This document shows, piece by piece, positions 49,789 to 62,800 of a stretch of DNA of 64,000 bases. The notes beneath the pieces are model-generated. The model did not search any database and was not told the DNA's origin. It saw only the letters and a program-made list of their open reading frames with translations. The translations under genes were made by a program, and so were the position numbers. Source of the stretch: Helianthus annuus (lineage: Eukaryota > Streptophyta > Magnoliopsida > Asterales > Asteraceae); the NCBI RefSeq assembly GCF_002127325.2, contig NC_035433.2, positions 15,674,611 to 15,738,610 on the forward strand, given 5' to 3'. Position 1 is the stretch's first letter, and every line of letters begins with the position of its first letter.

Positions 49789-52700
49789 ATGGATAGCATA
49801 ATGTGTTGGAATGTTAGGGGCTTGAACCGTCCCCTAAAACAAGCTGAGGTTCGTAATCTTATGTCAGCAAATAATGTTGAATTGTGTGCTATTCTTGAAT
49901 CACATGTAGATGTTAGCAAGCTGGATAAAGTATGTAAGTATGTTTTTCATAATTGGAATTGGACTTCAAATTGTTGGGTTTGTAGTCGTGGGCTAGAATT
50001 ATTCTGGGATGGAATGCTGATAACCTTGATGTTATGGTTCTCTTTCAAACAGACCAAATTATTCACACTCAGATCTTCTTTAAAGCTAGCAAGAAAGTTC
50101 TTTATTGTTTGTTTGTATATGCTGAAAATAAGTATCAAGATAGGAGATCGCTTTGGAATGATTTATGCAAGCATAAAGTGTTTTGTTATGATAAGCCGTG
50201 GGTGGTTATGGGAGATTTTAATTCTGCTCTCAAGCTTGAAGATTCGTTATATGGTGCTCTAAACAATCTATTGGCATGCGGGAATTTGATGAATGTGTTC
50301 AACAAGCTGATTTGATTGATGTAAGCGCTCATGGGTTATAGTATACTTGGAATCAAAAGCCGAAGAGTGGAGCAGGCCTTTTGAAGAAAATAGATAGAAT
50401 TATGGGTAATGTCACGTTCTTAGACCAGTATCCTTCAGCCTATGCTATGTTTCATCCTTTTCGTGTGTCGGACCATACACCGTGTTTTCTTAAAATGCTG
50501 GGCAACAATGGTTATCGACCAAGACCTTTCAAATTTCTGAATTTTATTGTTACGAAACCTGAATTTAAGGATAGTGTCAAGTCTGAGTGGTAGAAGACAG
50601 TTGAGGGGGTTACTATGCTTTCGGTAGTAAAGAAGCTCCGGAACTTAAAGCCACAGTTAAGAAAGATATTGTTTGACCAAGGTAACTTGCATGTAAAGGT
50701 GAATGATTTGAGAAAAAAAACTAGATGATATTCAAGTTCAAGTGGATCAGAACCCGTTGGATACTCGTTTGCGGCAATTGGAGGCTCAATGCCTTCAGGA
50801 TTTTCAGTCGGCTGCATATGATGAGGAATGTTTTTTAAAACAGAAATCTAAGGTCGAGTGGCTTTGTGCGGGAGATTCAAATACAAAGTTTTTTCATAAC
50901 ACGGTCAAAGTTAAAAATGCTAGAACCAAAATTTATAGTGTTAGGGATTCTTTGGGAAATAGATATGAAGGTGATGATGTAGCTGATGCTATGGTTTCGC
51001 ATTACATGAATTTTTTGGGCGTAGAGGTTCCGGTTCAAACGCTTAACATGGAAAATTTGTTTACTAATGTGCTTAGCAGTGATGTTGCGGATCATATGGT
51101 TCGACAAGTTATTCGGGAGGAGGTCAAGCAAGCCATGTTTAGTATTGGCGAAGATAAGGCCCCGGGACCGGATGGGTACACGTCGGCTTTTTTCAAGCAT
51201 GCTTGGGATGTTGTTGGTAATGAGGTGACAAAAGCAGTATTGCAGTTTTTTGAAAACGGTAAGCTTCTTAATCAAGTAGATCATACGATTCTTGCCTTAA
51301 TTCCAAAAAAAGATGTTCCGGATTCGGTTTTGGATTATAGACCCATCTCTTGTTGCAATGTTTTGTATAAATGCATCAGCAAGATTCTTACGGATCGGTT
51401 GAAAACTTGCTTGGGTGTTCTTGTTTGTATCAACCAATCTGCCTTTGTGCCGGGTAGGAAGATTTCAGACAACATCCCCCTCACGCAGGAATTGATGCAT
51501 CATTATCACCTTAACAGGGGCCCGGCTAGGTGTGCTTTTAAAATTGACATTCAAAAAGCTTATGATACAGTCAGCTGGGAATTCTTGGAGTTAATTCTTA
51601 TTCGCTTTGGTTTTCATCAGAAAATGGTGAAGTGGATCATGACGTGTGTGACCATAGTTTCGTACTCTCTGTGTATTAATGGCAATCTTCATGGGTATTT
51701 TAAGGGCAAACGTGGGTTAAGGCAAGGAGATCCAATATCGCCCTACCTTTTCACGTTAATTATGGAGGTATTATCTCTTTTGTTGCGACAAGCGGCTAAC
51801 AACTCTTATAAATATCATGCCCTATGTGTTAAGGAGAAAATTATTAATGTGTCGTTTGCTGATGATTTATTCATATTTGTTCATGGTGATGTTGTTTCGG
51901 TTAGAAAGATCAAGGAGGCGCTGGAAACTTTTACTAATATTTCAGGATTAGCTCCTAGTCCAGCTAAAAGCACTGTCTTTTTCTGCAATGTTCCTCTTTC
52001 GCTCAGGCAGGAAATTCTTGACATTATGTCGTTTCAGGAGGGTGTCCTTCTGGTCCGGTATCTTGGGGTTCCCCTTATCTCTTCGAGATTGTTATATAAA
52101 GATTGTGAAGTCCTCATTCAGCGTATGGAGAAAAAGATTGTTAATTAGGTGACTAAATCTCTTTCTTTTGCGGGCCGTTTCAGCTTATCAACTCGGTTCT
52201 CTCTTCTATGCACATCTATTGGGCGTCAGTCTTTGTTATCCCAGCTCGGGTTATTAGTGAGCTTGAGAAAAGAATTCGTTGTTTTTTGTGGAATGCGGGT
52301 TCGGATGGCAGGATACGTGCAAAGGATGCTTGGAAAGATGTGTGTTTGCCTAAAGATGAAGGTGGTTTGGGTATTCGAAATATTTCGGATGTTAATAAAT
52401 CTCTTATGGCAAACCATATTTGGAGTATTATTACTAATTGGGAGTCTATTTGGGTATGGATTCACAATTACAAGCTTAAAGGTAGAAACTTTTGGGAGGT
52501 TCCTTGTCGGGGGAGTATGAGCTGGGGATGGCGAAAAATTTTATCTATCCGAAATATCATTCGTCCTCACATCTGGTCTTCTTTAAAGAGTGGCTTACAA
52601 ACTAATGTGTGGAGTGATATGTGGTGTACGGGGAGTCCGCTTAGCTCGTTTATAACACCAAGGTACATTACTAATGTTGGATTTAACCTTCAGGCTACTA

Positions 52701-53285
52701 ATGTTGGAACACCATTCGAAGTAGAGAGCATCATACCTTGTGGGCTAACATGGTTTGGTTTTCTCAATGTATTCCGAGGCACGCGTTTCATATGTGGCTG
52801 GCTTTCAGAAATAAGTTAAAGACACAGGATAGGTTGGTAGTATGGGAAGCTGGTAGTCAAACAAATCTGAACCTTATGTGTTGTCCGCTATGTAATTTCG
52901 ACCGGGATAGTCGTGATCATTTATTTTTTCAATGTGATTTCTCGGCTCAAGTGTGGAATAATGTGAAGGCGATGGTAAACTTGGCGAATGTGGATATTAC
53001 TTGGTCATCGATTCTAACTTGGGTGGAGCAACACTCAAGATCGAAGGATGTTGATCATATTGTGTGTAAGCTGGTGATAGCAGCCTCTTCGTATTACATT
53101 TGGCAAGAAAGGAATAACAGGTTGTTCAATAATAATAAGAGGACGGTAGCTCAAGTGACTAAGAAGATTAAAAGTTCGGTTCGTTTGTGGCTGATGGGAT
53201 TCAGACTCCGTGTGATTTCGGCTAGGGAGAGGATCTTCAAGGCCTAGCAGATTGAAGAAATCAAAGATGATTTAGTGGATCCGGG
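49789..53285 (+). pseudogene. L3 ORF2, degenerate
   Basis: Endonuclease start (MDSIMCWNVRGLNRPLKQAEVRN) and GDFNSAL are followed by an open 468-codon stretch (50742-52148) with KAPGPDG, DYRPISCCNVLYK, FKIDIQKAYDTV, GLRQGDPISPYLF and catalytic FADD, and then zf-RVT sequence (CCPLCNFDRDSRDHLFFQC) to about 53285. Several frameshifts occur before 50742 and after 52150, TAG stops lie near 50339, 50590 and 52146, and about 200 nt are missing near 52700 compared with L2. It was once an endonuclease/reverse transcriptase and is now inactive. Confidence 0.9.
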
Positions 53286-53307
53286 CTAGTAGATTTTTCG
53301 GGTCTTG

Positions 53308-56300
53308 TGTAACACCCCGACCACGTAGAACATACAAAACGTGGCGGAAACGTCGGGGAGTGTTGTAACAGAATCAATTGTTTCAAATCCATGGCAATTG
53401 AAGTTTCGTTTTATTGATCAAATATGAAAGTATACATTGTTTAAACAAGAACCAAAGAGTACATAACATGAATTAACTAGTTCTTGTCTCGTTTTAAGTC
53501 ACTAAGGCACAGGTCCGCCTAAGTATGTCTTGATAAGTCCTACGCATCATCTCCTGAAAACACATGTGAAAATAGGTACGTCAGCATAAAAATGCCTGTG
53601 AGATACATAGGTTTTGTGAAAACAGAATTCATGACTTATGTTTAAGAAAATGTTAAGTCATGAACCTTGTAATTTGCTTTGTCTTGTAAATCATTTGGAA
53701 AACGATAAGATCAGATGATATGTATAAATAAGAGAACACTGTATGGTTAAACGGATAACCATGTAAAATGAGTTTGTATAAGATAAGTCGTTTGTAAAAC
53801 AATGTCTCGTGAAAAGTGTGTTATTTGTATAATATGCCATATGTCTCAAATTGAAATGATTCGAATAACGCTACGATATGTAATACCATACAAACACTTA
53901 TATATAGGAAGTACCAGCGACGTATCCACCATGCTTGTATCATGTTACACATGCCTCGTTACTTAATCACTTACTCAAACCAAACCATCAAGATGAAATG
54001 TTTAACAATTGTGGAAATGTTTATGTATAGTCAAATGTCTATTGTCAAATGTAAATCATGTCAACGGATACAACTGGTTTACATGGTTTAATGGTTACAA
54101 ACGGTTCATATAATCGAAGGGTTAAGACGGTTCACATAGTCAAATGGTTACAACGGTTCAAAATGTAGTATAATGTGTTCATATGTTGGATGAGCATATG
54201 CAACAGAAATGCAATGTAAAACAATGTACTAAGTATGCACACAATGGGCATACATAGCATGTAATATAAAGCAATGTACTAAGTACGCACACAATGGGCA
54301 TACATAGCATGTAATGTAAGGCAATGTACTAAGTACGCGCACAATGGGCATACATAGCATGTAATGTATTGTAAAGTGATGTACTAAGTATGCACACAAC
54401 GGGCATACGTAGCATGAGATGTATTGTAAAGAGATGTACTAAGTATGCACACAATGGACATACATAGCATAGACACAATGAAATCATGTACTATATATGT
54501 ACTATCGAACATAGCAAGTATATGATGTGAAAACCGGAAAGCACGAAAGTAACAAGTAGGCACATGCGTTTCACCCCAAAATAGTTTGGAAAACAGCAAA
54601 AGAGGGGTTCAATGTACTCACCTAAGATTGCTTTGAATTCCTTGTGTAATAATCACACAACGCTAGAGATCACGGGATATCAAACGGCACCTAATAGGTA
54701 GCTATATTAATATACCGGACCAAAATCGGAAGGATCGGATAGTGTGCGGGTTCGTAAACCAAACGAGTATGGAAACTCGTGTAATATGGTTTAACAAAGC
54801 CTACATACTAAAATGAAACCTAACCTAAGTGTTTACAACCCATTACGACCCGTTTAGGTAGCTTATGCTATCTTAACGCGTCGTTCGCGTAGAACGCGTT
54901 TGGAACGCCTAACATCGTGACCACAAGGTATAACCTCGGAAGGTTATAGCGATGGTCACCTAATGTGTTTGGTCGGATCCTAATGATCGACCAAATGGGT
55001 CGGGTTCGAAAGTATAAGCGATTGTTTAGATCGCTTACCTTACGACCCTATATATGCACTAAACTAAAAGTGACGAGCTAAGCATGTTAGGACATGCTTA
55101 CCTAAGTTCAAAACAAACGGCTTTGATGCTCACGAGTAGTTTGGTTACAAAATACGCAAGAATGCGCATTTTGGCCGAAACTACGACTCGTCACTGAGCC
55201 TAGATAACGTGGTAATCAGTAGGTATAGTCACTACGGACTATAACCATCGTGATCACGCTCACGTTATGAAGTTCCATGAACTTCGTGTTGACCATAGGC
55301 TGGTCACACAGAAAGTCAAACAAAACTTTGACTTTCGGACTCGAAAAGCGAATAAAAGAACGAAAGAACACTTACGAAGGGTCCCCGAATGCTAATCTAG
55401 ATCAAAATGGCTCAGGTATGAAACAAAGGTTCCAACTTAGAGCTTTAGATCAGATTTTTGTGGGTTTTAGCCAAAGGGGGGGTATTTATAGGAAAAGCAA
55501 AGCCGTTAGGATCGTTTCTTGAATAACATGCCACGATCTAACCCGTACACTTGTCGAAATGTTGTGGTGGCTTATTTTGCCCCCACCATAAGAATCCGAC
55601 ACGTGGCGTTGCCCTTTGGGTGTTCGAAAGGTCGCTGCAACTGGATCAGAAACATTGCATCTGGTCTGTATGTCTGACGCGGCCCGCGTAAGGATTTGGG
55701 CAAACCTTACGCGCCCCGCCTGGCCTTGTCTGATCTGCACCACTTGCAGAATTTACAGTTTTGGTCCCTGTCGCGTATTTAAGTCATTTTCAGCACTTCT
55801 AAGGCCCGTAAAGCCAACTTTAAGGCCCTAAAATGATGCCTAAACATTGTGGACATGAAACATGCTCAAAAATATGTCGGATGTTGGTTCGTTTGGCCGT
55901 ACGATCGCGATGTTCAGTTAATTACGACGGAATGCGCATAAGCGCAAAAAACGATCCAAATGACGCGACGAATGGATTTTTCTCATGCCAAACACTAAGG
56001 CATAATATAAGGATGCTTACATAAATTTTTGGATGTCCAGATGTATTCACAACGTAAGTTATGTGCGAAAGTGCAAACTTGTGCACTTTTTGACACTTTT
56101 AGCCCCTGAATAATCCAAAAGTTTGTTTTAGCATACCAAACCCCTCAAAGCCTATTTCTAAGCTATGTAAAGGATATTTATGGTATGTTTAACTTATGGA
56201 CATGTTCCGGAATGTTCGTTAGAGTTCGAATTGGCATACTTTCGCAGTTTGTCAATTTTAGTCCCTGTAAGCGAATTAACTTGTTTTTGCGATACCAAGG

Positions 56301-56568
56301 CCTTCAAAACTTATTTCTAAGTTATGTAAAGGTTATTTAAGGTATGTTTGAGTATATGTTGATGTTCTGGAGTATTTTTCGCATTTAAACTGAGTACGTT
56401 TACGCACCAGTTTGCGTATAATTCTCCAGAAAGCGACATAAAGTTTGAAATTGAACAAGAATTGATATGTGCAAAAGATACACATATTTATACAAGATCC
56501 CAAGTATGAAATACAATATCTCATCGGCTTGGTATTTGTTTGATGGTCACGGTGACACAGGTGTCACA
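53308..56568 (-). repeat. 3' LTR of G4
   Basis: Closely matches 59851-63182 but is 71 bp shorter. One 50-bp minisatellite unit and a piece of about 23 bp near 55106 account for the difference. It has a G-box near 55602 and a GC-rich hairpin at about 55676-55719. No credible gene is seen. Confidence 0.92.
54222..54478. repeat. 50-bp minisatellite, 5 units, in the G4 3' LTR
   Basis: Units built on CAATGTACTAAGTACGCAC followed by ACAATGGGCATACATAGCAT. The other LTR has 6 units (60765-61073). Confidence 0.9.
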
Positions 56569-58134
56569 GTCTCCCCTACTTTAGGAAATTTCGTCCCGAA
56601 ATTTATTCGTAGGAGTCTATTTGTGACTCTGCCAAATAACCATCAGCGATATGCAAAGTAATATCCTGTCATTTCCTTAATGGTCATTCTTCAGAAACGA
56701 AAATGAACAGACGGAGTCATTTTCGTCAACGAGTATTCTTCAGAAATGGGAATGACGGAATAAGCAAACGATGTTCATTTCCACCACGGACAAATCCTCA
56801 GAAACGAAAATGAACTAATGGAGTTATTTTCAACGGTTGCCTCATCAGAGTTGGAAATGAAAGATTACACGACGGATATTCATTTCCCCAACGGATAAAT
56901 CGTCAGGAACGAAAATGAACTAACGGAGTCATTTTCAACGGTTGCTTCATCAGAGTTCGAAATGAAGGATTACACAACGGATATTCATTTCCTCAACGGG
57001 TAAATCTTCAGAAATGAAAATGAACTAACGGAGTCATTTTCAACGGTTGCTTCATCAGAGTTGGAAATGAATAGGGTTAACTCTAGACACATGACAGAAC
57101 TTGTTGTGATTTCTGTGCACTAGATTCCATAATTATGTATGCATCCATAATTATGTAATCCCTTGCACAGTCCGCACAGTTTGTTTTGTAATGTTTTGGG
57201 GAAGGATATCAAACTTGTGATGAGGGTGACTAGACTTCCATCGGTTCCTTTTAATTAGATCTACAGGGGATCTTCTTAGTTAGGCCACCAAGGAGTCCTT
57301 TCAGCTATATCATCACATGATATCCCTAGCCAGATTTTTGGATCAATCTGTTTAACTAGAGCACTCAAGGGGTCTAATTATGAAGTAGTACTTTATAATC
57401 CGAGGGACTTAACTATAACATAGAAGTCCATTGAGGATTTTAAGTAATACCTTTGGGTATCCTACTATGAATCTCTTGTACAAGGATATGTAAGATTCTA
57501 CGAAGATTTGGATAACATAATTTGTATCACACAACAACACATAAGGGAACACATAAGCACAAAGTCACATAATTGTTTAACTTGATTATAATTTGTTTTT
57601 AACTTGTTATTGATTGAATACGGATATGGAAACCAATCGACGGGTCTCAATGTTCACGGGAATCTATCTGAGAAGATAGAAAGATCTCCCAAAATTCGAT
57701 TTTTGATTACAAGGAATTATCACATTCGAATTTAGGTATACAACAATTAAGGACTTACGGGAAATCCTTAGGTACCCTATTAAGGATTTATAGTGGTACT
57801 TTGGGTATTCGTCATGTGTTGTAACTTGCGCCTTGTACTTCGTTTTTCTTAGAAGAAACGGGTACTTAGGAATTACGTGGAAGACGCAAGAGATCGTAGA
57901 ATGGGAGAAATTTGGGGGTAGTTTGTTCTTCAAGGAATACGGTTTTTTTTTATTGTCGGTATTGTAAGGGATATGTCGTTTATACATGCAACCATAGAAA
58001 TACATTGCAATGTAAATCAAAAATTTATTTATAAACAACGATAACAACTGTTTCTTGGACCTTGACAACAAAAGAAAATAATACATAAGACGTGATTATT
58101 TCTAAATGATGTTGTCTTCTAGTCAGTCAGATGC
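56569..58134 (-). other. G4 internal DNA between gag and 3' LTR, no pol
   Basis: Next to the LTR the minus strand has the inverted repeat AAATTTCGGGACGAAATTT (complement of 56586-56604) and a purine tract (AGTAGGGGAGAC). The rest holds the 105-bp repeat array and AT-rich DNA. The 140-codon minus frame at 57664-58086 shows no recognisable domain, and I do not support it as a gene. Confidence 0.8.
56690..57075. repeat. 105-bp tandem repeat in G4, about 3.6 copies
   Basis: Unit starts near 56698, 56805, 56910 and 57015. Each unit contains GAAAATGAAC...GTCATTTTC and GGAAATGAA...TTCATTTCC pairs, so each can fold into hairpins. Confidence 0.9.
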
Positions 58135-59241
58135 TCATCCCTGTGTTGGATTTGCATTAGCAAGCTTTGGGCAATTTCTTCGGAAATGACCCATCTCGCC
58201 ACAGTTGAAACAAGAGCCTGGTAGAAAACGACCTTGAGCAGGGTTGTTGCCAGCTTGGTTTAGCGTAGCTGCAGCTGGGCAGACTCTTGTTGTGTGGCCT
58301 ATGAGTCCACAAGTTTGGCATTTGCGGCACTGTACATTGGCGTGATGATGGAGGCTACATTGATTGCACAAGGGTGCAGTTCCATTGTATGGTTTTCTAG
58401 CAGGGGGTTGAGCTGGTTGGTTGGGGACGGCTTGACCATTGTGAGCGACCACGGCGAAGTTCTAAGAAGCCTTTCGCTTCTTTGACTTTTTAGAGGATTC
58501 AGTCTGTTCATCCATGGTCTTTGATTCCTCGATTGGGTTCGACTCCCCGACCGGTTTCTTGTCACCTTTTCGGAAAATTTTACCTTTCATGAACTTTGAT
58601 TCAGTCAAGGTTGCAGATAGCTCAATGGCCTGTCTAACTGTAGTAGGGTTGCTACCAGTCACAATGTCTTGTATTGAGTCAGGGAGGCCATCAATGTACT
58701 TTTCGATTGCCTTATCCAAAGGTGTAACCATATCCGGGCATAACAAACTTAACTCCTCATAACGATCCGTGTAGGCTCGATGCTCACCGCTAACTTTCTT
58801 AAGATCGTCGAACTCCGTTTCCAAGGCCCTGATCTCGTGACGAGGACAGAATTCCTTCATCATCAGAGCTCGAAGCTCTTGCCATGTTTGAGCCAGTGCC
58901 ACATCGGCACCCCTATCTCTCATCATACCATTCCACCATGTCAAAGCTCGTTTCTAAAAGACGCTAGATGCGAATTCTACCTTTCGCTCGCTTGGACATT
59001 GAACATGTCTGAAGGTATTCTCTAAACTCTCGAACCATTGCAGAAGTGCAGTCACTCCTTGAGACCCAGAAAACTTTGATGGCTTAGCCGATTTGAACGT
59101 CTTGAAGTTGCAGGGGGCATTATTGTTGTTGTTGGCTTGGTTCCATTGAGCAAAGAGGTTTGGGAATTGAGCAGCCATTTGCTGTGCAATGATCTCTGCC
59201 AGTTCGGCAGTCGCTATCTGGTTTTCGCGTCGAGGAGGCAT
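58135..59241 (-). pseudogene. G4 gag with two in-frame TAG stops
   Basis: A single frame from the ATG at 59241 to 58135, about 368 codons, interrupted only by TAG at 58954-58956 and 58462-58464. It holds a retrotransposon gag domain (KPSKFSGSQGVTALLQWFESLENTF, LTWWNGMM, then CPDMVTPLDKAIEKYIDGLP), a basic KKSKKRK stretch, and zinc knuckles (CRKCQTCGLIGHTTRVC and CFNCGEMGHFRRNC). It forms particles and binds RNA. It is distantly related to the G1-G3 gag. The frame ends just after the second knuckle where protease would begin. Confidence 0.88.
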
Positions 59242-59850
59242 TCTAAAAGAGAAACAAGAAAGAAAGCAAATGAAATGGCATTGGGTAAGAATAGGATGTT
59301 ACAATTACCGACCATAGTCATGGTTGATGGTCATTTGTTTGAACCACGAAGCAAACAAACAACACCAAGGCTGAATCAAAGAAAATAGATCCTCATAGTG
59401 TATCGCGAAGACATGCTCGCCTAAAAGTGGACACTCACCCCAAGAGTTCCCAGGTAAGAGTGACTGGTCCGATTATGTGGATTTGTACAAACACTCTAGC
59501 CTTAGACAGAAAACCCAGAGTACAGGCATTCACTCTTCCAGTTTGCACGTGTTCACACTATTTAGGACCCAAAACCTTGACGAGGTTTTGAAAACCCAAA
59601 GGGGTTCAAAACCTTATAACAGAGGGTTCAAAACCTAGTAATCAATCATCCTAGTACAGATGATTAGTTTTCAAAGCGGTTTTGAAATTTATGTCCTTGT
59701 TGTGGTCGTCGCCTAAGGATAGGTGACGGTATTGTTTTATGACTAAACGCAAGTAAACTCGCGTTAGGGTCCTAGGAAGGTTATAAACTAGGTCAAAGCA
59801 TTACTAATAACCTAATTCACTATAACCATTGGCTCTGATACCAACTTTTC
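59242..59850 (-). other. G4 leader and primer-binding site
   Basis: The primer site TGGTATCAGAGCC is the complement of 59831-59843. It is followed on the minus strand by GGTTATAG, whose partner TATAACC lies about 45 nt downstream, repeating the hairpin layout of G1 and G2. No gene is seen in the leader. Confidence 0.8.
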
Positions 59851-62800
59851 TGTCACACCCGGACCACGTAGAACATACAAAACGTGGCGGAAATGTCGGG
59901 GAGTGTTGTAACAGAATCAATTGTTTCAAATCCATGGCAATTGAAGTTTCGTTTTATTGATCAAATATGAAAGTATACATTGTTTAAACAAGAACCAAAG
60001 AGTACATAACATGAATTAACTAGTTCTTGTCTCGTTTTAAGTCACTAAGGCACAGGTTCGCCTAAGTATGTCTTGATAAGTCCTACGCATCATCTCCTGA
60101 AAACACAAGTGAAAATAGGTACGTCAGCATAAAAATGCCTGTGAGATACATAGGTTTTGTGAAAACAGAATTCATGACTTATGTTTGAGAAAATGTTTAG
60201 TCATGAACCTTGTAATTTGCTTTGTCTTGTAAATCATTTGGAAAACGATAAGATCAGATGATATGTATAAATAAGAGAACATTGTATGGTTAAACGGATA
60301 ACCATGTAAAATGAGTTTGTATAAGATAAGTCGTTTGTAAAACAATGTCTCGTGAAAAGTGTGTTATTTGTATAATATGTCATATGTCTCAAATTGAAAT
60401 GATTCGAATAACGCTACGATATGTAATACCATACAAACACTTATATATAGGAAGTACCAGCGGTGTATCCACCATGCTTGTATCTTATTACACATGCCTC
60501 GTTACTTAATCACTTACTCAAACCAAACCATCAAGATGAAATGTTTAACAATTGTGGAAATGTTTATGTATAGTCAAATGTCTATTGTCAAATGTAAATC
60601 ATGTCAACGGATACAACTGGTTTACACGGTTCAATGGTTATAAACGGTTCATATAATCGAAGGGTTAAGACGGTTCACATAGTCAAATGGTTACAACGGT
60701 TCAAAATGTAGTATAATGTGTTCATATGCTGGATGAGCATATGCAACAGAAATGCAATGTGAAACAATGTACTAAGTACGCACACAATGGGCATACATAG
60801 CATGTAATGTAAAGCAATGTACTAAGTATGCACACAATGGGCGTACATAGCATGTAATGTAAAGCAATGTATTAAGTACGCACACAATGGGCATACATAG
60901 CATGTAATGTAAGGTAATGTACTAAGTACGCGCACAATGGGCATACATAGCATGTAATGTATTGTAAAGTGATGTACTAAGTATGCACACAACGGGCATA
61001 CGTAGCATGAGATGTATTGTAAAGAGATGTACTAAGTATGCACACAATGGACATACATAGCATAGACACAATGAAATCATGTACTATATATGTACTATCG
61101 AACATAGCAAGTATATGATGTGAAAACCAGAAAGCACGAAAGTAACAAGTAGGCACATGCGTTTCACCCCAAAACAGTTTGGAAAACAGTAAAAGAGGGG
61201 TTCAATGTACTCATCTGAGATTGCTTTGAATTCCTTGTGTAATAATCACACAACGCTAGAGATCACGGGATATCAAACGGCACCTAATAGGTAGCTATAT
61301 TAATATACCGGACCAAAATCGGAAGGATCGGATAGTATGTGGGTTCGTAAACCAAACGAGTATGGAAACTCGTGTAATATGGTTTAAAAAAGCCTACGTA
61401 CTAAAATGAAACCTAACCTAAGTGTTTACGACCCATTACGACCCGTTTAGGTAGCTTATGCTATCTTAACGCGTCGTTCGCGTAGAACGCGTTTGGAACG
61501 CCTAACATCGTGACCACAAGGTATAACCTCGGAAGGTTATAGCGATGGTCACCTAATGTGTTTGGTCGGATCCTAATGATCGACCAAATGGGTCGGGTTT
61601 GAAAGTATAAGCGATTGTTTAGATCGCTTACCTTACGACCCTATATATGCACTAAACTAAAAGTGACGAGCTAAGCATGTTAGGACATGCTTAACTAAGT
61701 TTAGAAAACAGGTTTGGCATCAAAACAAACGGCTTTGATGCTCACGAGTAGTTTGGTTACAAAATACGCAAGAATGCGCATTTTAGCCGAAACTACGACT
61801 CGTCACTGAGCCTAGATAACGTGGTAATCAGTAGGTATAGTCACTACGGACTATAACCATCGTGATCACGCTCACGTTATGAAGTTCCATGAACTTCGTG
61901 TTGACCATAGGCTGGTCACACAGAAAGTCAAACAAAACTTTGACTTTCGGACTCGAAAAGCGAATAAAAGAACGAAAGAACACTTACGAAGGGTCCCCGA
62001 ATGCTAATCTAGATCAAAATGGCTCAGGTATGAAACAAAGGTTCCAACTTAGAGCTTTAGATCAGATTTTTGTGGGTTTTAGCCAAAGGGGGGGGGTATT
62101 TATAGGAAAAGCAAAGCCGTTAGGATCATTTCTTGAATAACGTGCCACGATCTAACCCGTACACTTGTCGAAATGTTGTGGTGGCTTATTTTGCCCCCAC
62201 CATAAGAATCCGACACGTGGCGTTGCCCTTTGGGTGTTCGAAAGGTCGCTGCAACTGGATCAGAAACATTGCATCTGGTCTGTATGTCTGACGCGGCCCG
62301 CGTAAGGATTTGGGCAAACCTTACGCGCCCCGCCTGGCCTTGTCTGATCTACACCACTTGCAGAATTTACAGTTTTGGTCCCTGTCGCGTATTTAAGTCA
62401 TTTTCAGCACTTCTAAGGCCCGTAAAGCCAACTTTAAGGCCCTAAAATGATGCTTAAACATTGTGGACATGAAACATGCTCAAAAATATGTCGGATGTTG
62501 GTTCGTTTGGCCGTACGATCGCGATGTTCGGTTAATTACGACGGAATGCGCTTAAGCGCGAAAAACGATCCAAATGACGCGACGAATGGATTTTTCTCAT
62601 GCCAAACACTAAGGCATAATATAAGGATGCTTACATAAATTTTTGGATGTCCGGATGTATACAGAGTGTAAGTTATGCGCAAAAGTGCAAACTTGTGCAC
62701 TTTTTGACACTTTTAGCCCCTGAATGATCCAAAAGTTTGTTTTAGCATACCAAACCCCTCAAAGCCTATTTCTAAGCTATGTAAAGGATATTTATGGTAT

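Noticed and set aside
57664..58086. 140-codon minus-strand frame between G4 gag and its 3' LTR
   Set aside because: The composition is AT-driven, there is no recognisable motif, and it is in the wrong place for protease or reverse transcriptase.
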